Positions 24,445 to 32,384 of a stretch of 64,000 bases of DNA are shown here, one piece after another (the first letter of the stretch is position 1; each line of letters begins with the position of its first letter). This DNA is from Streptomyces sp. NBC_00259 (lineage in GTDB: Bacteria > Actinomycetota > Actinomycetes > Streptomycetales > Streptomycetaceae). Position numbers and translations under genes: made by a program. The stretch spans positions 1,674,001-1,738,000 of the forward strand of contig NZ_CP108080.1 in the NCBI RefSeq assembly GCF_036181745.1. Reading direction: 5' to 3'. Below the pieces are notes generated by a model. It was given only the letters and a program-made list of their open reading frames with translations, had not been told where the DNA came from and searched no databases.

Positions 24445-26241
24445 GTGACCCAACGCATCGAGGACTACGCCCTGATCGGCGATCTGCAGACCGCCGCTCT
24501 GGTCGGCTCGGACGGCTCCGTCGACTGGCTGTGCCTGCCGCGCTTCGACTCGGGGGCCTGCCTGGCCGCACTGCTCGGCGACGAGAACAACGGCCACTGG
24601 AGGCTCGCCCCGAAGGGCGCCGGCACCTGCACCCGCCGTGGCTATGTGCCGGGGACACTCGTCCTGGAGTCCGTCTGGGAGACCAGAACCGGTGCGGTCA
24701 AGGTCACCGACTTCATGCCGCAACGCGACCAGGCCCCCGACGTCGTCCGGATCGTGGAGGGCATCGACGGCACGGTCGAGATGGCCGCGACACTGCGGCT
24801 GCGCTTCGACTACGGCTCGACCGTGCCGTGGATGCGCAGACTGGACGACGACCGGGTGGCGGTGGCCGGCCCTGACTCCGTGTGGCTGCGGCTGGAGAAC
24901 CCCGATTCCGTCCCGGTGAAGACCTGGGGACAACAGTTCAGCACCGTCTCCTCGTTCACCCTCGCCGCGGGACAGAAGCTGGCGTTCATCCTCACCTGGC
25001 ACCCCTCGCACCACTCGCGGCCGAAGCCGCTCGATCCGTTCGAGGCGCTGGCGGCGAGCCTGGAGGACTGGACGGAGTGGTCCGGGAAGTGCCGTTACGA
25101 GGGTCCGCACCGTGACGCGGTGCTTCGGTCGCTGATCACCCTCAAAGCGCTGACGTACGCCCCGACGGGCGGGATCGTCGCCGCACCCACGACGTCCTTG
25201 CCGGAGGACCCCGGCGGCGTACGGAACTGGGACTACCGCTTCTGCTGGCTGCGCGACTCCACGCTCACCCTCGGCGCGCTCCTCGCGACCGGCTATGTCG
25301 ACGAGGCCGCGGCCTGGCGCGACTGGCTGCTGCGCGCGGTGGCCGGCGATCCGGCGGATCTGCAGATCATGTACGGGGTGGCCGGTGAGCGCCGGATGCC
25401 GGAGATGGAACTCCCGTGGCTGCGGGGCTACGAGGGCTCGACGCCCGTGCGGGTCGGCAACGGCGCGGTCGCCCAGCTTCAGCTCGATGTGTACGGCGAG
25501 GTCATGGACTCGCTGCGGCTCGGCAGGGAGGCGGGGCTGGAATCCCTGCCGCACGCATGGAACATCCAGCTCAGTCTGATGGGCTTCCTGGAGTCGAAGT
25601 GGCGGGATCCGGACGAGAGCCTGTGGGAGGTTCGCGGGCCGCGGCGCCACTTCGTCCACTCCAAGGTGATGGCCTGGGTCGCGGCCGACCGGGCCGTACG
25701 GACCCTGGAGAGCAGTCCGGAGCTGCCCGGCGACGTGACACGGTGGCGGGCGATGCGGGACGAGGTCCACCGCGAGGTGTGCGAGAGGGGTTTCGACCCG
25801 GAGCGGAACACCTTCACGCAGTCGTACGGTTCGGAGGAGCTGGACGCGTCGGCGCTGCTCATCCCCCGGGTCGGCTTTCTACCGCCGGACGATCCCCGGG
25901 TGCTCGGGACGGTCGACGCGTTACGCGCCGGACTGAGCCGCGACGGGCTGATAGACCGGTACACCACGAAGGGCCCGTCGGTCGACGGGCTGCCCGGCCG
26001 TGAGGGAACGTTCCTCGTCTGCTCGTTCTGGATGGTCGACGCCCTGCTGATGACCGGGCGGGCCCAGGAGGCCAGGGACCTCTTCGAGCGGCTGCTCGCG
26101 CTGCGCAACGACCTGGGGCTGCTGGCGGAGGAGTACGACCCGGCGGCCCGGCGGCACCTCGGGAACTTCCCGCAGGCGTTCAGCCATGTCGGACTGGTGG
26201 GTTCCGCCCTGGCTCTGGCCGAGCACGACGGGGCAGGATAG
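24445..26241 (+). CDS. glycoside hydrolase family 15 protein (glucoamylase/trehalase-like)
   Basis: A 598-residue cytosolic enzyme, no signal peptide. N-terminal beta-sandwich (about 1-220) beginning RIEDYALIGDLQTAALVG, then an (alpha/alpha)6 barrel. Signature RNWDYRFCWLRDST lies near 259. The region GYEGSTPVRVGNGA (near 330) holds substrate contacts and, with EMELPW before it, a catalytic glutamate candidate. In actinomycetes this family includes trehalases and glucan hydrolases; substrate uncertain. GTG at 24445. The downstream SDR starts 4 nt after the stop. Confidence 0.9.
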   Translation: MTQRIEDYALIGDLQTAALVGSDGSVDWLCLPRFDSGACLAALLGDENNGHWRLAPKGAGTCTRRGYVPGTLVLESVWETRTGAVKVTDFMPQRDQAPDVVRIVEGIDGTVEMAATLRLRFDYGSTVPWMRRLDDDRVAVAGPDSVWLRLENPDSVPVKTWGQQFSTVSSFTLAAGQKLAFILTWHPSHHSRPKPLDPFEALAASLEDWTEWSGKCRYEGPHRDAVLRSLITLKALTYAPTGGIVAAPTTSLPEDPGGVRNWDYRFCWLRDSTLTLGALLATGYVDEAAAWRDWLLRAVAGDPADLQIMYGVAGERRMPEMELPWLRGYEGSTPVRVGNGAVAQLQLDVYGEVMDSLRLGREAGLESLPHAWNIQLSLMGFLESKWRDPDESLWEVRGPRRHFVHSKVMAWVAADRAVRTLESSPELPGDVTRWRAMRDEVHREVCERGFDPERNTFTQSYGSEELDASALLIPRVGFLPPDDPRVLGTVDALRAGLSRDGLIDRYTTKGPSVDGLPGREGTFLVCSFWMVDALLMTGRAQEARDLFERLLALRNDLGLLAEEYDPAARRHLGNFPQAFSHVGLVGSALALAEHDGAG

Positions 26242-26245
26242 GGCC

Positions 26246-27001
26246 ATGGATCTTGGACTGAAGGACCGTGTCTATGTCGTCACCGGAGCCACCCGGGGCC
26301 TGGGGAACGCCTCCGCCCGGGCGCTGGCCGCCGACGGCGCGAAGCTGATCGTCACCGGGCGGGACGCTGAGGCGACCGCCGAGGCTGCGGCCGCGCTCGG
26401 CCCGGACGCCGTCGGCATCGCGGCCGACAACGCCGACCCGGCGACCGCCGAGCGCCTGGTCTCGGCGGCCCGCGAACACTTCGGACGCCTCGACGGCGTT
26501 CTGATCAGCGTCGGCGGTCCCGCTCCGGGCTTTGTCGCGGACAACACGGACGAGCAGTGGGAGGCGGCGTTCGCGTCGGTGTTCCTGGGCGCGGTCCGGC
26601 TGGCGCGTGGCGCGGCGGCGGCACTCGGGGAGGGCGGCGTCATCGGCTTCGTCCTGTCCGGCTCGGTCCACGAGCCGATCCCCGGCCTCACCATCTCCAA
26701 CGGGCTGCGCCCGGGTCTGGCCGGCTTCGCCAAGTCCCTCTCGGACGAGCTGGGACCGCGCGGAATCCGTGTCGTGGGCCTGCTTCCCGCCCGTATCGAC
26801 ACGGACCGGGTCCGCGAACTCGACGCGCTGTCGGGCGACGCGGACGCGGCGCGCGTGGCCAACGAGTCCCGGATCCCGCTGCGGCGGTACGGCACCCCCG
26901 AGGAGTTCGGGCGTACGGCGGCGTTCCTGCTCTCGCCCGCCGCGTCGTACCTCACGGGTGTGATGCTTCCGGTGGACGGCGGGGCGCGGCACGGCTTCTG
27001 A
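26246..27001 (+). CDS. atypical SDR family protein lacking catalytic Tyr/Lys
   Basis: A 251-residue Rossmann protein with the cofactor loop TGATRGLG (14-21) and C-terminal PVDGGARHGF. At the usual YxxxK position the sequence reads LTISNGLRPGLAG, so Tyr and Lys are replaced (Asn and Arg). A related SDR subgroup with an SNxxR motif exists, so this is a family feature rather than damage. Start ATG at 26246, 4 nt after the GH15 stop, so the two may be cotranscribed. Confidence 0.85.
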   Translation: MDLGLKDRVYVVTGATRGLGNASARALAADGAKLIVTGRDAEATAEAAAALGPDAVGIAADNADPATAERLVSAAREHFGRLDGVLISVGGPAPGFVADNTDEQWEAAFASVFLGAVRLARGAAAALGEGGVIGFVLSGSVHEPIPGLTISNGLRPGLAGFAKSLSDELGPRGIRVVGLLPARIDTDRVRELDALSGDADAARVANESRIPLRRYGTPEEFGRTAAFLLSPAASYLTGVMLPVDGGARHGF

Positions 27002-27015
27002 CGGACCGTACGGCG

Positions 27016-27573
27016 TCACGTCCGGCCGGGCTCGGCACGTCTGCGGCGTCGGTGGGCGGCGACGCGTTCGCGTGAGGCGCAGGTGGTGGAGCAGTAACGG
27101 CGGGCGCTGCCGGGGCCGTTGCCGAGATAGAGGGCGGTGCAGCGGGGGGAGGCGCACTCCCCCCAGCTGATCCGGCCGTGCTCGGAGAGCAACTGGGCGA
27201 GCGCCAGCGCGCTGGAGGCGAGGAACCAGTCGGCCCACCCGGCGCCCTCGCCCCGGTCGATGTGCAGATGCCACGCATGCCCGTCGTGCCGCGACAGACG
27301 GGGGCGCGCCCCGCACTCCGCGAGGAGCGTGTTGAGGGTGTGGGCGGCGCGGTCGGCGTCGGTCTCGGTGAGGACGGCGGTGATACGGACGACGGCGGCG
27401 CGCAGCCCGTCGGCGTCCGCGGCCGAGAACGCCGGTCCCGAGAGGTCGGCGGGGCTCTCACCGTGCCGGGTGAGCAGCGCGGCGAAGGCCTCGCGCGGCA
27501 GCCCGGGATCGGCGCGGACGGCGTTGGCGAGTTCGATCAGCCGCTCGGCGGGCCGGAATCCGTGCTCTGTCAC
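27016..27573 (-). CDS. CGNR zinc-finger (ABATE domain) regulator
   Basis: A 185-residue protein. The N-terminal stress-induced ABATE-like helical domain is followed by the C-terminal zinc knuckle (CASPRC, then YCSTTCASRERVAAHR) typical of CGNR proteins, which are taken to be transcription factors. GTG at 27573 gives VTEHGFRPAERLIELAN; a GTG at 27582 is an alternative. It is divergent from an MFS gene across a perfect 12-bp dyad, so it likely controls that exporter and itself. Confidence 0.87.
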   Translation of the reverse strand: MTEHGFRPAERLIELANAVRADPGLPREAFAALLTRHGESPADLSGPAFSAADADGLRAAVVRITAVLTETDADRAAHTLNTLLAECGARPRLSRHDGHAWHLHIDRGEGAGWADWFLASSALALAQLLSEHGRISWGECASPRCTALYLGNGPGSARRYCSTTCASRERVAAHRRRRRAEPGRT

Positions 27574-27581
27574 ACCCCGCA

Positions 27582-27613
27582 CTGTAACGTCTTGGCCCGT
27601 GAAGACGTTACAG
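27582..27613. promoter_or_regulatory. perfect 12-bp dyad operator between CGNR and MFS genes
   Basis: CTGTAACGTCTT (27582-27593) and AAGACGTTACAG (27602-27613) with an 8-nt spacer. Symmetric, located in the divergent promoter region. Confidence 0.75.
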
Positions 27614-27655
27614 ACAGGCCGTCGGGGCGCCGTGGGCCCACGAACCGCGGCGGGC

Positions 27656-28897
27656 ATGCGGCCGTATCTGCCGGTCGCCTTCCTCGCCCGGCTCGCGGAC
27701 GAGGGCATGGCGGTGGCGGTCGTGACGCTGGCGCTGCACCGCACGGGCAGCGCGGCGCTGGGCGCGTACGTCCTGATGGCGTGGATGGCGCCCCACGTGC
27801 TCGCGGCACCGCTCGCGGGCTCGATCGCCGCACGCGCCTCCAGCCCGCGGCTGCTCTACGGCGCCGGGCTGGGCTGCCTCGGCGCGGCGATCGCGGCGTC
27901 GGCGGCCACCGTGGGCACGGCCCCCGCGCCGGTGACCTTCGCGATCGCCCTGGCAGGCGGCTGCCTCGGCCCGCTGGTCACCGGAGCGCTGTCCGGCCTG
28001 ATCGGCCTGCTGACCCCGCCCGGACCGGTCCGGGACCGGGCGTACGCCCTGGACGCGGCGGTCTACAACGCCGCGTCCGTCGCCGGCCCCGGCGCGGCCG
28101 CCCTCCTGACCGGCCTGTACTCCCCCGCCCTCGCGGTGCTGCTGCTCGCGGCGGCGGCGCTGGCCGCCGCGGCACTGGCCACGGCCCTCCTGCCCGGAAC
28201 CCGGTCGCGCGGGACGCATCCGGGGCCGGGGGCCGGGGCGGGTCCGCAGCCCCACCGGGCGGCCTCCACGCGGCGGGCCGCGCTGGTGGCCGGGCCGGTA
28301 GTGGTGTGGCGTGTGCGGGAGTTGAGGGCGATCACCGGGGCGACCTGCCTGGCGTTCCTCGGGATCGGCGGGCTGACCACGACGGCGGTGCTGCTGGGCG
28401 GTGGGGGCGCGCTGATGACCGCGTTCGCCGTCGGGGCGCTGGCCGGGTCACTGGCCGCCGCCCGGTACCGGCCGCGCCTTCCGGCGCCGCGCCTGGCCGA
28501 GGCCGCGCTGCTCGGTCTCGGGCTCGCCCTGGCCGCGGCCGCTGCCGTGGCACTCGTGCCCTCGCCGGGCCCGTGGCTGCTCCTGCCGTTCTTCACCGTG
28601 GCCGGCCTCTGCGACGGCGTGGTGCTGACGGCCACTCTCCGTGTCCGCTCCGACCACGCCCCGCCCGGTACCCGCCCTCAGGTCTTCGCCGTCGGAGCGG
28701 GGCTGAAGATCTCCGCCGCGGCCTGTGGAGCCGGACTCGCCGGGCTCTTCGCTGCACGGCCGGCGCCTCTGCTGCTGCTCGCGATCGCCGCCCTGCAGCT
28801 GATGTCCGCGCTGCTGCACGTACTCCTCGGTGCCTCCGGGCGTACGGGCACGCTCCTCGGTCGCCCCGGGCGCACGGGCACGGACGTCGGCCGGTGA
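27656..28897 (+). CDS. MFS transporter, probable drug/metabolite exporter
   Basis: A 413-residue inner-membrane protein with about 12 hydrophobic segments, very rich in Ala, Gly and Leu, starting MRPYLPVAFLARLADEGMAV. ATG at 27656 is used. The open frame extends to a GTG at 27599 that would place a TTA codon as codon 4 inside the operator dyad; if that start were used, translation could depend on bldA tRNA. The partner regulator is the divergent CGNR protein. Substrate unknown. Confidence 0.85.
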   Translation: MRPYLPVAFLARLADEGMAVAVVTLALHRTGSAALGAYVLMAWMAPHVLAAPLAGSIAARASSPRLLYGAGLGCLGAAIAASAATVGTAPAPVTFAIALAGGCLGPLVTGALSGLIGLLTPPGPVRDRAYALDAAVYNAASVAGPGAAALLTGLYSPALAVLLLAAAALAAAALATALLPGTRSRGTHPGPGAGAGPQPHRAASTRRAALVAGPVVVWRVRELRAITGATCLAFLGIGGLTTTAVLLGGGGALMTAFAVGALAGSLAAARYRPRLPAPRLAEAALLGLGLALAAAAAVALVPSPGPWLLLPFFTVAGLCDGVVLTATLRVRSDHAPPGTRPQVFAVGAGLKISAAACGAGLAGLFAARPAPLLLLAIAALQLMSALLHVLLGASGRTGTLLGRPGRTGTDVGR

Positions 28898-28946
28898 CGA
28901 GGTCACCGGCCGGCGTGTACGAGGCGGGGGCCACTCGGGCGGGGCA

Positions 28947-29138
28947 TCACTCCATGGGGAAGATGTCCCCGGACCCCATCGCGCTCTCCTGCTCGCTCTG
29001 TTCCTTCAGCCTGCGTGCCTTCTCCTTGAGCCGCTTGCTCTCCTCGGGATCGTTCACCCGTTCCGCGGCCTGATCCAGTTCCTCGGCCTTCTGCCGCATC
29101 TGCCGGACCCGGCCGGCGGCCTCACCTGAAACGCTCAT
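28947..29138 (-). CDS. DUF6381-type small coiled-coil protein
   Basis: A 63-residue, highly charged helical protein (RVRQMRQKAEELDQAAERV...), probably one coiled coil, ending in the conserved MGSGDIFPME. ATG at 29138 is chosen from GTG-ATG-ATG because GGAG is then at 5 nt. Near-identical small proteins are frequent in Streptomyces. It precedes the envelope-stress module but has its own ribosome binding site and no overlap. Function unknown. Confidence 0.75.
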   Translation of the reverse strand: MSVSGEAAGRVRQMRQKAEELDQAAERVNDPEESKRLKEKARRLKEQSEQESAMGSGDIFPME

Positions 29139-29227
29139 CATCACTCCTCGGACGTCGCTGTGAGCGGACCACTCTCAGCGAAGCAGCGCGGCTGCGGGCC
29201 CGCATCCCGAGCGTTGACCGAGCGCGA

Positions 29228-29815
29228 TCAGGTCACCCGTTGCGCCCGGTGCTTCTCCGCGCGCAGACGGACCTCCGCGGGAAGCGCGGCCAGGCCCGCC
29301 GAGTCCCTGGCGTGGCTCAGCGCCTCGTCGGAGAGGCGCTCGAGCGTCTCGCCCGGGGAGGCGTAGGGCTCCAGGAGAAGTCGGACCCGGGCCGTCGGAG
29401 CGGTGCGCCTGCCGTGCAGGACGACCTGGGCACGGGCCACGCCCGCCAGATCCTCCGCCTCGCCGGCGAGCACCGCCTCCAGTGCGCGGCCCCGCAGCAG
29501 CGCGCCCTCCCCGTCGCCGCTGTCGACGAGGACCTCGGCCAGCCGGGAGCGGCGCAGCTGCGCGAGGAACCACCCGACGGCGAGGAGGACGACCACCGCC
29601 AGCGCCGCGATCACAGCGGGCCACCACCAGCCCCGGTCCTGCCAACGCTCCCGGCCGCTCTCGCTCAGCAGGACGGCGTCGGGTCCGGGCCAGGGCCACC
29701 AGGACGGCACCCCCGCTCCGAACCCGGCGGACAGCACCGCTCCCCCGACGGCGATCAGCACCAGCCCCGCCAGTGCGAGCAGCACACGATTGACGACCCC
29801 GAGCACTGCGCTCAC
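29228..29815 (-). CDS. amaP: alkaline shock response membrane anchor protein AmaP
   Basis: A 195-residue protein with two membrane helices (about 8-30 and 66-90) and a cytosolic tail whose LLRGRALEAVL...ARVRLLLEP segment resembles AmaP, the membrane anchor that recruits Asp23 in Staphylococcus. GTG at 29815 overlaps the DUF6286 stop (GTGA). Last gene of the five-gene Asp23/Gls24 operon. Confidence 0.85.
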   Translation of the reverse strand: MSAVLGVVNRVLLALAGLVLIAVGGAVLSAGFGAGVPSWWPWPGPDAVLLSESGRERWQDRGWWWPAVIAALAVVVLLAVGWFLAQLRRSRLAEVLVDSGDGEGALLRGRALEAVLAGEAEDLAGVARAQVVLHGRRTAPTARVRLLLEPYASPGETLERLSDEALSHARDSAGLAALPAEVRLRAEKHRAQRVT

Positions 29816-30459
29816 CCCCTCTTCGCCGGCCGGCGTACGTGCACGGACAGCGCGGGCGGTCGCGCCAGCCCCAGCTCGCGGATGCCGTCGCCGAGCACGG
29901 TGTCCAGATCGGCTCGTACGTCGTCGAGTTCCCGGAAGTGGGACACCGCGCGGACGCCGGCCCGGGACCGTCCCATCCGCACCCGCACGGACTGCACCCC
30001 GGACACCTCCATCGCCCGGTCACGCAGCACCAGCTCGGCCGCGTCCCGGTCGAGCCCGGCCCGTACGTCCGCGTCGCCGTCGCGGCGTCGCATCGGCAGC
30101 AGCGCGCGCAGCCCCGGTGTCACGGCGAGGACGATCAGCCACACCCCGATCGCCACCGCCGCACCCGCGCCCACCAGCACCCAGACGTCGTCCAGCGGCC
30201 TGCGTGCCAGCTGGCCGGCGAGCGAGCGCCGCCACTGCATCCCGGGCCGGTCGGCCCGTACGGAAGCGATGTCGAACAGCAGCAGCCCCGCGCCGCCCAC
30301 CAGCACCAGCGCGAGCAGGGCGGCCGGGATCCGCCGTGCGGACCAGAACCGCCCGGGCGTACGGCCCTTGCCCGCGACCGCCTTCGGCGACGGACGGTAG
30401 GCGGCGGCGGACGCCGACTGGTCGAGTTCCTGGACGGGACCTTTCACCGATTCGCTCAT
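29812..30459 (-). CDS. DUF6286 membrane protein
   Basis: A 215-residue protein: disordered N-terminus, two membrane helices (about 44-66 and 92-115), then a soluble domain with a VSGVQSVRVRMGRSRAGVRA strand pattern resembling Asp23-type folds. ATG at 30459 follows GGAGG at 5 nt and overlaps the preceding Asp23-like stop. Always seen with Asp23 and AmaP genes in Streptomyces, so probably a second anchor for these proteins. Confidence 0.82.
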   Translation of the reverse strand: MSESVKGPVQELDQSASAAAYRPSPKAVAGKGRTPGRFWSARRIPAALLALVLVGGAGLLLFDIASVRADRPGMQWRRSLAGQLARRPLDDVWVLVGAGAAVAIGVWLIVLAVTPGLRALLPMRRRDGDADVRAGLDRDAAELVLRDRAMEVSGVQSVRVRMGRSRAGVRAVSHFRELDDVRADLDTVLGDGIRELGLARPPALSVHVRRPAKRG

Positions 30460-30827
30460 CGGAGCCTCCCCTGAGCCTCCCGACGTGTATGGACGGAGTG
30501 CAGCCGATCGACCTGTACGTCCACTTCGGGCACCGCCATCCCCGCCAACGCCTCTACCCGCTGGGCGACATGGCGACGCACGGCACGGCACTGGCCGCCG
30601 ATGTCGCAGGGATAGTCGAGTTCGAGAGCGACCCGTACCCGGGCGTGGTCATGGTGCACCGTGACCGTGGCCTGCGGGGCCGAACCACCCTCCGGCACAT
30701 GGGTGAGAGCCTCACGCGCCGCCCGTGCGGCGATCTTCGCGACGACCCGGTCGGCGATCGTCGTCGCGCCCCGCACGGCCGCCGCGATCTCCGTCGTCGC
30801 CCGGTGCGCGGTCGGGTCCGCGGCCAC
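30456..30827 (-). CDS. Asp23/Gls24 family protein (short paralogue)
   Basis: A 123-residue protein. The segment TTIADRVVAKIAARAAREAL (about 22-41) is the Asp23 N-terminal helix, followed by ATVTVHHDHARVRVALELDY and VAQRVEALAGMAVPEVDVQV strands and helix of the same fold. GTG at 30827 has GGAGGTGA 9 nt upstream. A diverged sister of the Asp23 gene two positions upstream, overlapping the DUF6286 start by 4 nt. Confidence 0.83.
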   Translation of the reverse strand: MAADPTAHRATTEIAAAVRGATTIADRVVAKIAARAAREALTHVPEGGSAPQATVTVHHDHARVRVALELDYPCDIGGQCRAVRRHVAQRVEALAGMAVPEVDVQVDRLHSVHTRREAQGRLR

Positions 30828-30833
30828 GCCGGG

Positions 30834-31025
30834 TCACCTCCGCCGGTCGCCGTGCTCGCGGCTGCGGAAGAAGTCGCCGGGTTCCAGATCGCCGTCCAGG
30901 ACGCGCCCCGCGACGAACCCGACCGCCCCCAGCGCCGCCACCAGCAGAAACGCCCCGAACCCGCCGAAGTATCCGGCGAAGCCGAGCGCCATGCCGGCCA
31001 GGAGGCCGGCCACCGCCATGCTCAT
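30834..31025 (-). CDS. small Gly/Ala-rich membrane protein of the Asp23 operon
   Basis: A 63-residue protein with two hydrophobic helices (about 3-20 and 24-42) and a charged tail (DFFRSREHGDRRR). ATG at 31025 with GAGGAG 6 nt upstream. Similar in size and place to DUF2273 proteins that sit beside Asp23/AmaP in Firmicutes, which is the basis for suggesting a shared role at the membrane. Confidence 0.75.
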   Translation of the reverse strand: MSMAVAGLLAGMALGFAGYFGGFGAFLLVAALGAVGFVAGRVLDGDLEPGDFFRSREHGDRRR

Positions 31026-31071
31026 CGTGAGCTCCTCTCGTGAGCCCAGGCGCTGGATCTCCTGAGCTCGG

Positions 31072-31530
31072 CTACTGGATCCGCGGTTCCGTCTCTTCGT
31101 CTTCCTCGTCCGGCAGCTTCACATCGCCGACGGCGATATTGACCTCGACGACCTCCAGACTCGTCATCCGCTCGACCGCGGAGACGACGTTCTCGCGGAC
31201 GGCGTGGGCGACATCGGCGATCGCGACGCCGTAGTCGACGACGATCTCGAGGTCGAGCGCGGTCTGCTTCTCGCCGACCTCGGCCTTGACGCCACGGGTG
31301 ACGGGCGGTTTGCCCCCAGGCACCCGGTCGCGGACCGCGCCGAAGCTGCGGGCGAGACCGCTGCCCATCGCGTGGACGCCGACCACGTCGCGCGCCGCGA
31401 GTGCGGCGATCTTCTCGACGACACCGTCGGCGATGGTGGTACGGCCCCGGGTCGCCGGGTCTCCGCCGCCGCGCCGTACGGCGCCGGTCGACTCCTTGGT
31501 CACGTTGACTTCCGTGTCGGTCATCGCCAT
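31072..31530 (-). CDS. Asp23/Gls24 family envelope stress response protein
   Basis: A 152-residue soluble protein, the canonical member of the set. Residues about 30-135 carry TTIADGVVEKIAALAARDV, TALDLEIVVDYG and VEVNIAVGDV, the Asp23 fold elements; the tail is acidic (PDEEDEETE). ATG at 31530 (MAMTD) follows GGAAAGG at 5 nt. First gene of the module. Asp23 proteins coat the membrane through AmaP and respond to cell-wall stress in Firmicutes; the actinomycete role is inferred. Confidence 0.9.
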   Translation of the reverse strand: MAMTDTEVNVTKESTGAVRRGGGDPATRGRTTIADGVVEKIAALAARDVVGVHAMGSGLARSFGAVRDRVPGGKPPVTRGVKAEVGEKQTALDLEIVVDYGVAIADVAHAVRENVVSAVERMTSLEVVEVNIAVGDVKLPDEEDEETEPRIQ

Positions 31531-31643
31531 GCGTACCTTTCCGGGCGTTGGTGAACTCCGGACTCCGATGACCACACTATGTGTGCTTGCCCGCTCCCGC
31601 GCCGGACGATGCGGCAGGCTGGAGCAATGAAGAGGCGGCACCG

Positions 31644-32345
31644 ATGACGGCGGCGGGGACCTGGGCCGCGGCGGTACGGGCCCGGCCTGGGCCGGGCAGG
31701 CTGCTGCCGCTGGGTACGGCGGCGGACGGCGCCTGGCTCGCGGAAAGCGCGGCGGAGCCGGTGCTGCGCCGAACGGCTCAGGAGGTGCGTGGCGTGGCAC
31801 CCGGCCGGATCCGGATCGCGCCCGCCGACCCGGACGCGGCCGGGGCGTCGGCCTTTCCGCCGCCGCCGGCCGCGGTGCCGCCGGGTCCGCTGCGTATCGA
31901 CGCGGAATGCGAAGCGGCGGCCGTCGAGCCCCTGCCCGCGCTCGCGGAACGGCTCCGCACCGCGCTGTTCGCGGCCGCCGTGGAACGGCTGGGCCTTCCG
32001 GTCACGGTGATCGATCTACGGGTGACGGGGCTGCTGGACGCCGTACCGGAACTTGGCGGGGCGTCTTCCTCGTCCGAGGCGTCCGGGGCACGGGCCGTGC
32101 AACCGCAGGACGAGATCGGCAGGGCCGCGGCCGCGGTGCCCGGCGTCGCCCATCTGACGGACGCCCTGGGGAGGCCCGTCCGTATCGACGAGTCGTCCGC
32201 CCGCCTCGCATGCGCGACGTCGCCGGGCCATCGCCCCGTGGACGTGGCCCGGGCGGTCCGCGCGGCGATCACGCCGCTGCTTCCCTCCCCCGTCCCGGTC
32301 ACGATCGTGATCACGGCCGTCGAAAGCCGCCCGGCGGGGGCCTAG
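31644..32345 (+). CDS. conserved protein divergent from the Asp23 operon (P10-family annotation in Streptomyces)
   Basis: A 233-residue, Ala/Pro-rich cytosolic protein. Two repeated segments, AERLRTALFAAAVERLGLPVTVIDLRVTG and the later VARAVRAAITPLLPSPVPVTIVIT (given here as family impression only), look like two Asp23-type helix-strand units. ATG at 31644. Public Streptomyces genomes label such genes nucleopolyhedrovirus P10 family, a name that says nothing about function. Its constant position opposite the Asp23 operon suggests a partner or regulator of that system. Confidence 0.65.
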   Translation: MTAAGTWAAAVRARPGPGRLLPLGTAADGAWLAESAAEPVLRRTAQEVRGVAPGRIRIAPADPDAAGASAFPPPPAAVPPGPLRIDAECEAAAVEPLPALAERLRTALFAAAVERLGLPVTVIDLRVTGLLDAVPELGGASSSSEASGARAVQPQDEIGRAAAAVPGVAHLTDALGRPVRIDESSARLACATSPGHRPVDVARAVRAAITPLLPSPVPVTIVITAVESRPAGA

Positions 32346-32384
32346 ATCGGGACCGGGACCGGCCGGGCACAGCCCCGGGACCGT

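Noticed and set aside
23530..25770. Reverse open frame of 746 codons over SURF1 and GH15
   Set aside because: Arg/His/Gly-rich shadow without motifs; both forward genes are secure.
27599..27655. GTG at 27599 as MFS start (would include a TTA codon)
   Set aside because: It lies inside the symmetric operator and has no ribosome binding site; the ATG at 27656 directly precedes the first membrane helix. Kept as an alternative only.
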